NCBI GenBank assembly: GCA_037102815.1
Contig: BTPP01000001.1
Location: 1,079,001 to 1,143,000, forward strand
Source of the DNA: Neurospora intermedia
Lineage: Eukaryota > Ascomycota > Sordariomycetes > Sordariales > Sordariaceae
Direction: 5' to 3'
Length of the DNA: 64,000 nucleotides
Position 1 is the stretch's first letter. Every line of letters begins with the position of its first letter. A program made the translations under genes and the position numbers. Below the pieces are notes generated by a model. It worked only from the letters and a program-made list of their open reading frames with translations, was not told where the DNA came from and did not search any database. This document shows, one piece after another, positions 25,535 through 37,701 of the stretch.

Positions 25535-25565
<31 letters not shown>

Positions 25566-25860
25566 CCTTCCTCCCCCCCGGCTTAGATTTGGTAATTCTA
25601 AGTATACCTTCTATAAAGCTAGAAGAAGCTTAAATAGTCCACACGTATATAAGTATTAATCAGATTCATCCCTCATTTCCTTCTCTATAGACATTTCTAC
25701 TTAACATCACTAGCATTTCTGGTGGTAGATGTAATACTATGGAAATTACTGTGTAATTGATATTTTACCTCAAAATTACATGCCAAGGATTGAAATATGG
25801 GTGCCCCAATAAGGTTGGGTGCCCCCGTAAGACGACCCGGGTGCCCCCAGAGTAAACGCC
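25344..25860. mobile_element. MITE 2 (non-autonomous, 517 bp)
   Basis: The inverted repeats of about 60 bp start GGCATTTACTCTAGGGGCAC and hold three spaced GGGGCACCC words at each end. The 8-bp duplication is TACAATTT (25336-25343 and 25861-25868). The empty site is visible in LINE copies X2 and X3, where the flanks are contiguous. The interior resembles MITE 1 and contains a 29-base run of C at 25535-25563. There is no coding capacity. Confidence 0.9.
25535..25563 (+). repeat. Poly-C tract of 29 bases
   Basis: This is an uninterrupted run of 29 C inside MITE 2, followed at once by CGGCC-type and CCCCCCC words. The matching part of MITE 1 (about 4710-4725) has CCCCC only, so the run probably expanded after the copies diverged. 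Length may be affected by sequencing error. Confidence 0.9.
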
Positions 25861-25947
25861 TACAATTTTCCCCTCCAGAGAACTGGAGAAGGACCTCATG
25901 CCAATAAGGCGCTATAGTTTATAGTACAGGGAATAAGACTATATATA

Positions 25948-28900
25948 TATCGATATAAGCGCTACAAAAATTTTGGCAATCCATTAATAAATTATTAATC
26001 AGCCTTTAGAAGGTAAAAGGCCCGCTACAGAGTCCGAAAAGTAGTATTTTATATTTATATACTCCGAAACTAATCCGGAAAATTATAAAATCTTCGTAGC
26101 CTAGTACCATTCGGATATAATAGAAAGCCTATCTAATATCGATTTTTATAAATATTTTAGCCTAACTAATCCGTACTAGTATTTTTTTAATTAGAGGTAG
26201 AAGGTAGTAGTCTTTCTAGAAAATCGCATTAAATTTCCAATAGTCAATATAGAACTGCAATCCTCTATTAGCCTTTAGAATAAATAATATAAGCGCTACC
26301 TACAGTATTGAACTAACTTCAATAAATCCCTTTTATAAATTCTCTGTAATATATTTCCTATATTCTTCTAATTCTCTTAACGTCATTCGGTATAAGGGAT
26401 TAATACCTAACTTTTCTAACTAATAACCGTCTTTAAATTTAATTTTATAATCTATATTTATTTTATATTCGGGAAGAGTATTTAAATCCGCCTTACTAAA
26501 TACCTTTAATTCCTTTAACGAATAATAATCTGTAGGTACCCTAATTAATACTATAGCTATATCTTCGACTATATCCCTCGGGGGGGATTACAATTTTAAT
26601 ATTTCTATAATCCTGTCGATTTTATACAAATTAATTACTTCGGGTTTAGCTTTCTTTTTTCTAATATAATATTCGAAAATAGTAGTATTAATAATAGCGA
26701 AGTTAATCGGTCTCTTTTTCACCTATACTTATTAGCGCTCTAACTAGTAAGGACCTTATTTATTAGACAGAGGAAATAGGTTCTATTGAAGGGCGTCTTC
26801 AACCTTCAAACTCTCTAATACAAAGGTTGCGTTACCTTCCTTATATAATTCCCTCTCTATAGTACGGAATCTTTATTCGTAAGTAGAGGACAATAGCAAT
26901 CTCCCTAATTTTACTTATAAAATCTTTATTAGGCGATATTCCTAATTATTATTCTTTTCTACGACTAATAAAAGGTATTTAAGGATTCTACTAACTTCTA
27001 AGTCGTCCAATTCCGCTATTAACTCCTATATCCTAATCTAAATTGCCTTCCTATTTCGTCGCTTCTTATCTTCTATATTTATTACCTTTTTTCTATTAAT
27101 AATATTCTATTAAAATAAAAAATTTATTATTTTGCTTCCTAATTTATTTAGCTTGATATTTTAGGTAATTGCCGGGATAGTTTTGTCTAGAAAAATCAAT
27201 TTCTTTATTCGGTAATTTAGAAGAATATTATTTTCTACTAACTATATCTTCCCCAAAATTATATTTTTCTTTATTTTAGGTAGTACTAATATTTATTATT
27301 AATTGTACTAGAAGCTTTATATCTTTAAACTGGCTCTTACCGCTTTATTAATTATATTTGGTTGTACTTTTTTATATAGGGTAATATAATTTAATAAGAA
27401 GTTTTAATATTTTTTTAAATTTAGTTTCTTTAGTTTAGTATTAAATCTTTTATTTATAAGGATATAAGTATTTGTTCCGGTATTGATGAGTATACGGTAG
27501 GTAGTAATAGATAATTTATTATTAATTATAGTATATTTAATAAGAAATTATTTACCGCTTCCTAAATAATTACCTAAGATAAAGTTTAGGTGAATTTTAC
27601 TTATTTACTATACTTCAATATCCTTTATTCTTATACTTCTAATTAATATTTCCCCTAAGGTAGAGACTTTTCCCCGGGTATCTAATTTTCTAAATTAAAA
27701 TCAATATTTTTATTGGAATAACTATTAGAATTATTTTATTTATTAGCTCCTAGGTCCGCCGCTTCCGGAGGTTTAATAATTATCGCTCTTATTGTAGTCG
27801 GCGCTTTCTATTCGGATTTCTAAATTTAATTTATAATAACGTTAAATTCGGCCTCTAAAGCGTTGGTCGAAGAAATTTTTACCTTTTCCGGGTAAATGGT
27901 AGATTAATAGTTTACCTAGTGATAATTACAATAATGGTTCTCGGCGCTTAATTTCTTTATTTCTTTAAAGGTAGGACATTAATATTTAAAAGTAAAGGGT
28001 TTGGTGGGTTTCTGAAATTATAAGGGGGGGGTCGTCTTATTCTTATTTTATAGCTTCTATTCTTTCCGTTTAATATTAGGATTTAAAGATTAGAATAAGC
28101 GCGAATATAATTTAAAACCTTTATTTATATTAAAGTAAATTGCTTCTATAATTACTCTAAACTCTTTAATTACCTTTCGTCGTAGATCTTACTTCTATAT
28201 TTCCTTAGGGATATAATATTACCTAGCCAATTTTATAAAGAGCGCTTTAAAATTTTAGAATTTATCCGAAGGTTTTATTTTAAACCGTTTAAATTCGAGT
28301 ACAACCTTCTCACTAGCGCTATAATTATAATAGTCGTTCTATAATTATTTAAAGAGTTCGTCGGCGGTAGTAATTATTTTAAGGTAGTCTATTTCTAAGT
28401 AGGGGAATATTCTATTTATAATTAATCCTCCCAATTAGAGTATTATTTCTTTTATTCGAACGTCCTTACTAGTAAAGTAGTCCGTATTCTAATAGAATTT
28501 ATTCTTTATTTAATAGATCTATATATCGAATAAAACCTTATTAGTAGAATTAATACTAAAAACGGGGACGTCCGGTACTTTATACGACCTCTTTCTTCCT
28601 TATTAATATAGGATTGGGGGTCTAACCGGAATATAGCCGCATTGTATTGTAGGGCGATTATTAATATTATTATTATTATTATCCGTTAGTTCGTTATTTC
28701 TATTATCGTCGGGCGGATTATTATTTACGCGGGCGTAGGTAGTAGGTTCTATGCGTTTAGTATTAAGCGGTAAGGGGAGGGGTATCCGTTCTACCGTTTT
28801 AATCGGTTCGTTACTTATTTTATCGGTAGTAATTGGGTATAATTCTCCTTCTTTTAGGACGTTCCTAACTATAGTATATCTAAAGGCATATTTAATTATA

Positions 28901-29759
28901 GACCGTCTTTTAATAAAGGGTATTAGATACGTTCTCTTAAATAATACTACTATTTAAATTAGTAATTTATTCTAGGTTTCGAATTCCCCTAAGCGATTGA
29001 AAATCTATTAATCTATTACTAACAGTTGGGCCGTAGTGTTTTTAATAGTTAAATATAATTATTTATCGTTTTCGAACCCTCTAATCCGGATATTAGCAAT
29101 TCCCAACTCTTAGCGGGCTATTACAAAATCGGCGTTAGTTTTCGTCTAATCGTTTATTAGCGTTTTATTAGCTTTAATTACCCTATTTACTTCTTTCGTA
29201 AAATAGATTACCTACGCGTCCAACCGTTTAATATCTTTATTAGCCGTATTAAAAATATTGGTCAAATCCTATATAAGACTACGTATAGCTTCGTATATTA
29301 TAAATCGAATTCGTACCTCTAAGAAAATTGCCTCTAGGTCGGCCGTATATATTTCGTAGAAAAGATCAATTCTAATAATTTCTTCCAAAATATTTAGGCC
29401 TTCTTTTCCGAACGCCAGTAATTCTATTATTATTCTAAATATAAGGTTGAAGATAAAGACGTTTACCCTATCTTTTAAATTTTTCCAAACTTCGTATACC
29501 GCCTCTACACACTTATAAATATCCTTCGTAATTTCTTCTAACGTAATATAGTAGGGAGGGAATTTAATATAGGGATAAATCCTCTATAAATAATTACTAA
29601 TATAATTAGAGAGGGTAGGCGCTTTGGCTAGTTCCTAATCGGACCGGCTACCCGCAATAGTAGTCTCAGCTTCTTCTCTAGTAGGCACCCCCAACTTTCA
29701 ATTAGTTTAATTATAGATTTTAATATTAGGTATCTCGTAGCCGACCTTCTTTATATAAA
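25948..29759 (-). mobile_element. Gypsy chromovirus A, gag to reverse transcriptase
   Basis: This is the minus-strand 5' half of element A, starting at the LTR (29760-30015) and running left. Gag lies about 29700-27950, with a knuckle-like Cys/His stretch near 27900-27940. The protease region is about 27750-27450. Reverse transcriptase starts about 26750 and reaches the palm at 25950, where LINE X1 is inserted. The FGVYKYK..LPFGL-type block reads at about 26010-26075. It is a fossil and broken. It is related to but distinct from B (about three-quarters identical by eye over the shared pol). Confidence 0.82.
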
Positions 29760-30015
29760 TGTGAAAGCGTAATCCTACGAGTAATAAGACAATAAGACTA
29801 GGAGCTACAAATTAAAGTATTATTAAGTGTAAGGAGGGAAGGGGAAAGTAAACAAACGCTGGCATTGTGAATCCGATTATATAAGAGGATTCTGCTACGC
29901 GTTGCCGCCTTCCTAATCCGGATAGCTAATTGATAAGATTGGAAACTTTATTCTATCCCGTGTGCTATGGGCCCGGTGCCCCGTGCCCGGGACTACCTCC
30001 AGCTATACTATAATA
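29760..30015 (-). repeat. LTR between elements A and B
   Basis: This 256-bp LTR lies in minus orientation. The purine tract of element B (run of C on the plus strand, about 30019-30028, read as GGGGGGTAA) abuts it on the right. The leader of element A begins on the left. It is therefore at once the 5' LTR of A and the 3' LTR of B, the arrangement left by LTR-LTR recombination or tandem insertion. It holds GC-rich words (GGGCCCGGTGCCCCG, GTGCCCGGGAC) at 29969-29994. Confidence 0.82.
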
Positions 30016-33000
30016 TTACCCCCCCCCCTTGAATGAAGGTTTAGCCCTAGAGTTGTAAAAGAAAAAGATAAGATTGAATGTAAGAAATAATATAGTTTCC
30101 CTTTATGTCCGGATATATACCCTATTACAACGGTTGGTCCAATTTATTGTATTACAATAGAGGTTTAGGATGAAAAGCTAAGAAAATAGGGTACAATTCT
30201 ATATTAAGTATTGCGGCTAAGGTTCAATCTAGTTGCCGCTATACCGAATGTGCGTAAAAATAAAAAAAAAACTTTTCTCCTAGCTAGGTTCGAATAGATT
30301 GCTTCTCCGATAGAGGATAGATGTTATTGGGCTCTGGTGTACTCTTATTACTAATATAGGCTGTTATACTAAATTACTATACTATATAACTATTATTACG
30401 GTTTATAATAATAGTTCCTGCTACTTTTTTTATTAACCCCTACCTCCGCCTTCTATTAATTATTTCTTCCTTTATAATTGCCTCAATGCCTTCGCTTTTA
30501 ATTTTGAGCCCTCTATGGGTATATCGTTATCCTTATATTCCTTCGCGGTTGTATTATTCTCTATTACTTTCTACTAAATCTTTAATTTCTTTGGCGGTCC
30601 CGGTTTATCCGGGTTATTATTGTAGTATTTTTATAATTTATATACTATATTCTTGAACCTTCTTACATTATACTATATTAGGTTAGGATTCTATCCTTTT
30701 TAATAGATTTAATATTTTAATTTTCTATTTACTAGCCGGTAGGTTATAATATCCTCTACTTCCTATTCTTCTTCGTCGTTTATTATTTCTCCCCCGGGGT
30801 TTTTATTCGTTTATCCCGGAAGGGGGTTATTAGGATCCCTTCTAAAGCGGTCTATATAGAACGTCTTCGATCCTTACTACGTTTTCAGGACTTTTAATAC
30901 GTACGAATACTTTATTATACCTATAATTCTATATAGGATTCTAATTAAAGGGAAGTTTAGTTTATTGTTTAATCGGTCTATTAATTAAGCTTTTTTTATA
31001 ATGAAGACCTTATCCCTAATTCTAAAATTTAATTCCCTTCTATACCGATTTATTTACTTAATCTATCTTTCCTACGCCCTTTATATAGCTTCTCTAACTA
31101 TTTTTTAGGATTTTTCGAATTTTATTACTATTGCCCTAGCCTCTTCCTTTGAAAGTCTCTCTCTATAAGTGACGGTTGTACTTTCTCTTTCGAATTTTTG
31201 GGTCTAATCGATAGTAGGTAGGTTTTTTTAATAATTTAGTACTACTTTATAGAAGGAGAATCTATTTAAATTTTTATATAGTAAAATAGATTATATTATA
31301 TTAAGGATTAGTACTAAATCCGATTAATCGTTTTAATTATAGGAGAGATAGGGCTATAATTATTAATTAATATATTAGTTTATAATTTTCGCCTAACCTG
31401 TAGTTTAGGAGTGGCTTACGCTATTGAATTTCTATTTTATACGAAGAAGTTTAATTAATTTGTAGGTAAAGTCGGAAACGAATTGCAGTCCCCTATCGTT
31501 CGTAATATCCTTAAGTAAGCTTAATATTTAGTACAGTCCTTTATAGTATAAGGTTACCGTTTTCTTTCTAATTACTATATTTTTGTATAGGATATACTAT
31601 AATAGCTTTAAAAATTTATTAATTATTATTAATAGGTTGTTATATCCTTTCTAATCCTTTAGTATAGATTTGAAATTTATAACGATAAACTCTTATATTT
31701 TATACCCTTCCTGAAGTTAGGCGGTTGTTATTAGGCCTAAGGTCTTATCTTTTGGGACCTTAGAAAATTTATAAATTTAATAATTATTAATATATCGGTT
31801 AATGTCTATAGTAAGGCCCGGCTACTAATATTAAGTAATTACAATTTTTTATATTTTATTTCTCCCCGGATAAGTTATTAATAATATATTATAGTATTCC
31901 CGGATAACCTTCGTCTTTAATTCTCTAACTTTAGGAACTATTAACTTCCTATTAAATAGTATTAATCTTTGAACGTTAATTAAATAGGGGTTTGTATAGG
32001 ATGGATTTATTTTTTATAGTATATTGAAATAGAATTGTCTGTCCGGTTGGCTTTTAGTAACCGTTCTACGAGGAGTTGTCCCTTAATAACGGCGGGGTCC
32101 TATTGGATTATTCCTTTTCGAAGTTCCGTATTTAAGTCCGTTTCTATTAGGTATAAATTAGCGAAAATTACTTATAATTCTATTACCGGCGTCTCCTCTT
32201 TATCTCTTATATAAATAAAGATTCTATCCTGTAGTTTAAATAATTATAGAGTACGCTAATTATTATAGCGTTTTAATATTATTTTTAGGGTTTTCTATAA
32301 ACATGTATTAGTTACAACGTTATCCTTGCTAAGTCGGTATATTATTCTAAAGTTATATTCTGATAACAATTCTACCTACCCTACTTATTGCGAATTAAGT
32401 AACTTCTTAATTAAGAAATATTCTAATACTTAATAGTCGGTTATAATAGTAATTAGTTTATCTACTCCTTTGAATTCTAGCCTCTATAATTTTATTCCTT
32501 TTATTACCGCTAGGAGTTCTTTATTATAAATAGGGTAATTAAATTCTACGGGGACTATTATCTTAGAGTAAAATATAACCGGATATTAATCTTCTTATTC
32601 TTTTGGACCTATTTTCTTCTTTTAAAATAAAATTCTTATATAAACCCTATCGGACGCGTTGGTTTTTATACGAATTTCGTTTCCGTATCAGTAGTAAGTT
32701 AGTATTAGAATTTATAGTAAGGCTATTTTCAACTTCTTAAAGGCCTTCTAATATTCTTCGGTCCAATTGAAGGTATAGTCCTTCTTAATCAAATTATTCA
32801 ATAGTTTAGCGATACGTCCGAAATTTTTAATAAATTTCCTATAGAAATTATAGAAACCGAGGAAGGCTTATACTCCTTTAAGATTTCGTAGTAGATTTTA
32901 GTTTTTTATTATAGTAATTTTATTAGGATTAATTACGATACTTTCCGTATTAATAATAAACCTTAGGAATCTAGTTTTTATTATATAAAATTCGTATTTA

Positions 33001-34733
33001 TCGATGTTAATTTAAAGCCCCGCTGCTCTCAATCTATTAAAGACTATTTTAATATACCTCTTATAATTTATTAAATTATTAGAGAAGATAAGGATATTAT
33101 CGATATATACGCTATAAAAGTTTTAATAGTTTATTAGAGAATTATTGATTAATTATTGGAAGGCTAAAGGTCTGCTATATAATCCGAACGGTAGTACCTT
33201 ATATTTATATACCCCAAAATTAGTTTAGAAAGTAGTAAAATCTTTATAATTAAGGGCTATCCGTATATAGTAAAATATTTATCGAATATCGATTTTAGTA
33301 AATATTTTAGCTTAATTAATTCGTATTAATATTTCCTCGATAAGCGGTAATAGGTAGTAATCTTTTTAGGATATAGTATTAAATTTCCAATAATCAACGT
33401 AAAACCGGAGCCCTTTATTAACTTTAGGAATAAATAGTACTAGTACTACTTAAAGTATTGAATGTATTTTAATAAATCCTTTTTAGAGGTAGTCTATAAT
33501 GTATTTTCTATATTCCTCTAGCTCTTTTAGAATTATTTTATATAAGGGGTTAATACCGAATTCTTTAGGACGATAGTCTCCTTTAAGCTCGATTTTATAA
33601 TCTATATTAGGCTTATAGTTAGGGAAGGTATTCGACTCTACTTTATTAAATACTTCTAATTCTTCTAGCGAATAGTAGTCTATAGGGACTTTAGCTAGTA
33701 CGGCTACTTTATTTTTAATAATATTTTAGGGGTATATCTAAATTTTTAATATTTCTATAAAGCTATTAATCTTATATAAACTAATTATTTCAGGCTTGGC
33801 TTTCTTTATTCTAATATAGTATTTAAATATAGTAACATTTATAATAGCGAAGTTAATTAGCCTTTTCTTTACTTAGGCCTATTAGCGTTCTAATTAGTAT
33901 AGGCCTTAGTTATTATATAAGGAGAAAGGGTTAGGCGGGGGTGTATTTTTTATTTCCTTTAGTATCGGTACTTTTTTATCTTCGTTATATAATTCCCTTT
34001 CTATAGTACGGAGTATTCTTTCTTGGGTAGAAGATAATAATAATCTTCCTAATTTCCTTTATAGGATTTTAGTTGGGCGATAGTTATAATCGTCGCTTTC
34101 CGACGTTGGGGTAATAATTGTAGGGTTTTTATTAATATTTACTTCGTTTAATTAGGTTACTAATTTTTATATTTTTGTCTAAATCGTTTTTCTATTTCTT
34201 CGTTTTTTATCTTCCAAATTTATAGCTTTCTCCCGGTCTATAACGTTTTATTAGAATAATAAGTCTAATATTATTTTTCTAGGTTTATCTATTTCAATAT
34301 CCTTTATAATAATTGGAATTACTTTATTCGGAAAAATTAGTTCCTTAGTACAGTAATTTAAGAGAATATTATTTTCCGCTAGCTATATTTTTCCTAAGAT
34401 TATATCCTTCTTTATCTTCGGTAGTACTAATATTTATTACCTATTATATTGGAATCCTTAGATTCGTAAATTAGTTTTTATTACTTTATTAATAATATCC
34501 GGTTGGGCTTTCTTATATAGTATTATATACACTAGTGAAAAATCCTAGTATTGTTCTAATTCTAACTTCTTTAATTTAGTATCGAATCTTTTATTTACTA
34601 GGATATACGTATTTACTCCGGTATTAATAAGTATACGGTAGGTAATTATAAATAGTTTATTATTAATTATAATATATTTAATAAGAGATTATTTATTATT
34701 CCCTAGATATTTATTTAAATTAAAGTTTACCTT
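30016..34733 (-). mobile_element. Gypsy chromovirus B, pol part, 5' side missing
   Basis: This minus-strand element is homologous along its length to element A. The chromodomain-like segment is at about 30600-30750, integrase at about 30800-32000, RNase H at about 32300-32700, reverse transcriptase at about 32800-33950 and the protease side at about 34400-34700. Similarity to A ends near 34733 (A position about 27580), so gag and a 5' LTR are absent. Sequence of the other Gypsy branch (D) follows directly. It is a fossil and broken. Confidence 0.82.
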
Positions 34734-36544
34734 CTATACTATAAAGATTAAGTGTATAAATAGGCTAGCTCCGGTAATTTACTATATTTTAACTTATTTG
34801 TATAGGTTATTGAAAACCTTATTAATAATTATTTATTCCTTTTTATTTAGAGGGTATATTCTAGTAGCTACCTTTTAGTTCTACGAACCTTCTATTAGCG
34901 GTATACGTATATATTCTTCTTTTAGTATATTTATTAGGCCTCCTTCTATTTATAAGGAGGGGAAAAAGGCTACGAGTTCCTTAAGTTTCTTTATATATTT
35001 AGTATTGGCCGTATAAATATAAACTCCTTCCTTAATTACAACCTCGGGGCCGTTTATACGGATACCTAAGGTCGAATGCTTTTTAGGAATAGTAGGTACC
35101 TTACTAGTATCGTCGTTGGGGGGGCTTAAGGTATACCGGCCTTATATAGTTACTTCGATTACGGGGGAGAGGTTTATTTTAAGGTTTACCGGTAGTATAT
35201 AATTAGTTATAATATATACGATAGTTTCGTTAATAGTAATTGTAGGGTCTTCGTTAAGGGTATTAAGTATTTGGATAGAGAAGGCCGCTATTTTAATTTT
35301 ATTCTAGTCGTTAATAAAATAACTATTAGCTTTATATTCTTCGATATAGCCGATATATTACTTTCTCTAAATTATTCGTACACTGCGGGTAGAATCTTTC
35401 AAGAAGATCATTTTAGGGGATTTATAATCGATTATTATATTTACTATACTGTCGTTACCCGAATTGAATATAAAATTACGACCCTTAGGGAGAGGTTTAT
35501 AGTAGACCGGCACTATTATTTCTTCTCTAAGCTATAGAATAGTCTTTTTTAGTACCGTTACTTTCCTTATGTATTGTATTAAATAATATTAGACGTTGAA
35601 TAGTATTATTAGTAAATTTATATAAGGGAAAGTAATATATTTAGTATTATAATTAATATTTATTTATTGTAGGTAGAGGAAAGAGTTCGCTAATAATAAA
35701 TCGGATTATAATTTATTTATTACCCAACCCGCCGTTTTTACTTTAATAATACTAAATTTATTATTAATCGTTCCTTCGAACTAGAATATAAAAATTGCCT
35801 ATTTGGTAAATTTTAAGGACTTCCCGTTTACCCTTTGGATTTTTATTACGTACTTTATAGAAATAGAGTCTTCGAGGGTAAATAAGAACTTTCAATCGAT
35901 AATCGTGTTTATAGTACCAGGGTCTATATAAATTTTAATTTCTTCGGCTATAAGGGAGGCTCTAGCTATAATGCGGAGATAGGTGTAGTTTAATAATAGC
36001 CCCTTTAAGATTTCCTTTTCTTTATAAATTAGTACTTTGAATATAGGTAAATTACTAGCCGGAAATAGAATTTTACTAGGGGTACGCCGTTTATATCCGA
36101 CCTCAGCATCTTTATAGAAATTAATATAGTTAAATAGAATATTTTAGGAAGGGAAAACTTCTAAGTAATACATATATATTCAATATAAGGGAGCTACCGA
36201 AGAGGGACTGCGTAGCTATTTATATATTAGGTATAATTTTATATAGTAACGTTTTACTTTTATTAAGAGGAATTCCTTATAGTAGCGGGTATACTTCAAT
36301 TTACTATTAGAATTAGCTATATCCGCTATATAAAAAATATTAGCTCCGTTATTTAAGTCTAACTTTCCCGAAGAGGTTGAAGCGTCGTTAGTATAAGCGG
36401 CTTAATTATCTTCCGAATTTTAGCTATTTTCTTTATTACTTGTATTGTCGACGTAGTGAGTTCCGTCTTTATAATCATTATAGTAATTATAGTCGTTACG
36501 TCGGTTACAGTTATTATACTAATTTTAATTGTAGCGTCGGTCGT

Positions 36545-36640
36545 AGTTATTTCGGCGATTACGGTTATTGCGGCGGTTATAATTATTGCGGCGGTTATAA
36601 TTATTGCAGCGATTGCGATTATTGTAGTAGTTATAATTAT
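36545..36640 (-). repeat. 18-bp tandem repeat in element D gag
   Basis: About five imperfect copies of an 18-base unit (TTATTGCGGCGGTTATAA-like) lie here. On the coding (minus) strand they give an alternating Asn-Asn-Tyr-Asn-Arg-Arg pattern. This sits where a basic, RNA-binding end of gag is expected, and element C has an analogous basic stretch at 17830-18010. Confidence 0.75.
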
Positions 36641-37377
36641 TATACCGAATAGTTTAATTATTATGAGTATTTTAACGGTCGTACTAATTAGCGGGGATAA
36701 TAGCTTCGATTTTTACAGCGGCGCTAGTAACTTTCTAGCGTATATATAGATATTGCTTACGGACGGCTACTAGTAAAATTACTTTAGTACCTTCGGTTTC
36801 TATTAAATATTCGGCGAGGGTGCCTTTTTTATTAGGAGGATTAAGATATTATTTAATTCTAAGGTCTATATTAGTTTAGTTTTGAATTGTAATACTATAC
36901 TAGTTCTCGCTAGTACGGTAAAAAATACCTATTATATAAATATAACGAAATTTACGTTGAATAAATTGAAATCGGGCATTTTTATTACGGGTTATATCTT
37001 TAATTAAATTCGAGGCGGTTTTTAGTAAACTTCCTAATTGTAGTAGCTAAATTGGGTAGGAAGTAGTTAATTAGTATTTTAAATATAAATTCGAGACTAT
37101 TTTAATAAAGATACTTATATTTAAGGGGATCGATTTTATTATTCTACTATAATATAGTTATACCATTTAGTAGGTTAGAGAAATATTATATAATTTACTT
37201 TTCAACATTAGTAGTAGTATTTTTATTTTTAAAGAATAATAGGAGGCGTTTACGAAATAGAAAGGTATTTATATAGATTAGGGTCTTACTATCGGTAATT
37301 ATATTAATATTGTCCGGATTAATATAAAAAGGGACGAATTATCTAATATTTTTATACTTCAACCTAAAATTGGATTT

Positions 37378-37701
37378 TTAAAAGTAGGAGGAGTATCTTA
37401 TATTAATAGTACCAGCGCGACGACGATTATCGGGTTTATCTTTAAGGGAGGCGTTTCTACCGGGCGAACTATTATTAGGGGGTCTATTACCACTAGGGGG
37501 ACTATTACCGGAAGGGGGCTGCGGAGAAGGAATATTTATATCCTTAGAATTAAAACTATTAGGGTTAGGGTCGCTACAATTATAGCGGCTGGATTTATAA
37601 CGTTTATTACGACGAGCCTTTTTAGCTTTATAGTACTTTTTATAGCAACGTTTATACTTAAAATTATTTAAGTCCAATTCTTCGGAGTTCGAATTTAACA
37701 A
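37378..37701 (-). pseudogene. Open gag stretch of element D (lysine-rich then proline/asparagine-rich)
   Basis: This 107-codon open stretch lies within the gag of D. A first third dense in Lys, Tyr and Arg (YKRCYKKYYKAKKARRNKRY) is followed by a Pro/Ser/Asn-rich low-complexity part with PPSGN repeats. It is most simply a basic nucleic-acid-binding and linker segment of gag and is not an independent gene. The usual C-x2-C-x4-H-x4-C knuckle is not visible. Confidence 0.5.

Larger units (their letters stand above)
24385..25947 (+). mobile_element. LINE X1, 5'-truncated copy (carries MITE 2)
   Basis: This insertion is flanked by the 14-bp duplication TATCGATATAAGCG (24371-24384 and 25948-25961). 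It ends in a (TA)n-type tail after GGAATAAGACT. It corresponds to the last kilobase of LINE X2 (from about 42750) and of X3. The three copies share the 3' end but have different 5' ends, as expected from incomplete reverse transcription. MITE 2 (25344-25860) is a later insertion within it. No reverse transcriptase is retained. Confidence 0.88.

Noticed and set aside
36500-36660. Regular repeats that might be a CRISPR array
   Set aside because: The 18-bp units are directly tandem without spacers and lie in a gag coding region of a eukaryotic element.
36456-36749. 97-codon plus-strand frame of Ile/Val repeats that looks like a membrane protein
   Set aside because: It is the shadow of the Asn/Arg/Tyr tandem repeat in element D gag, which is coded on the minus strand.
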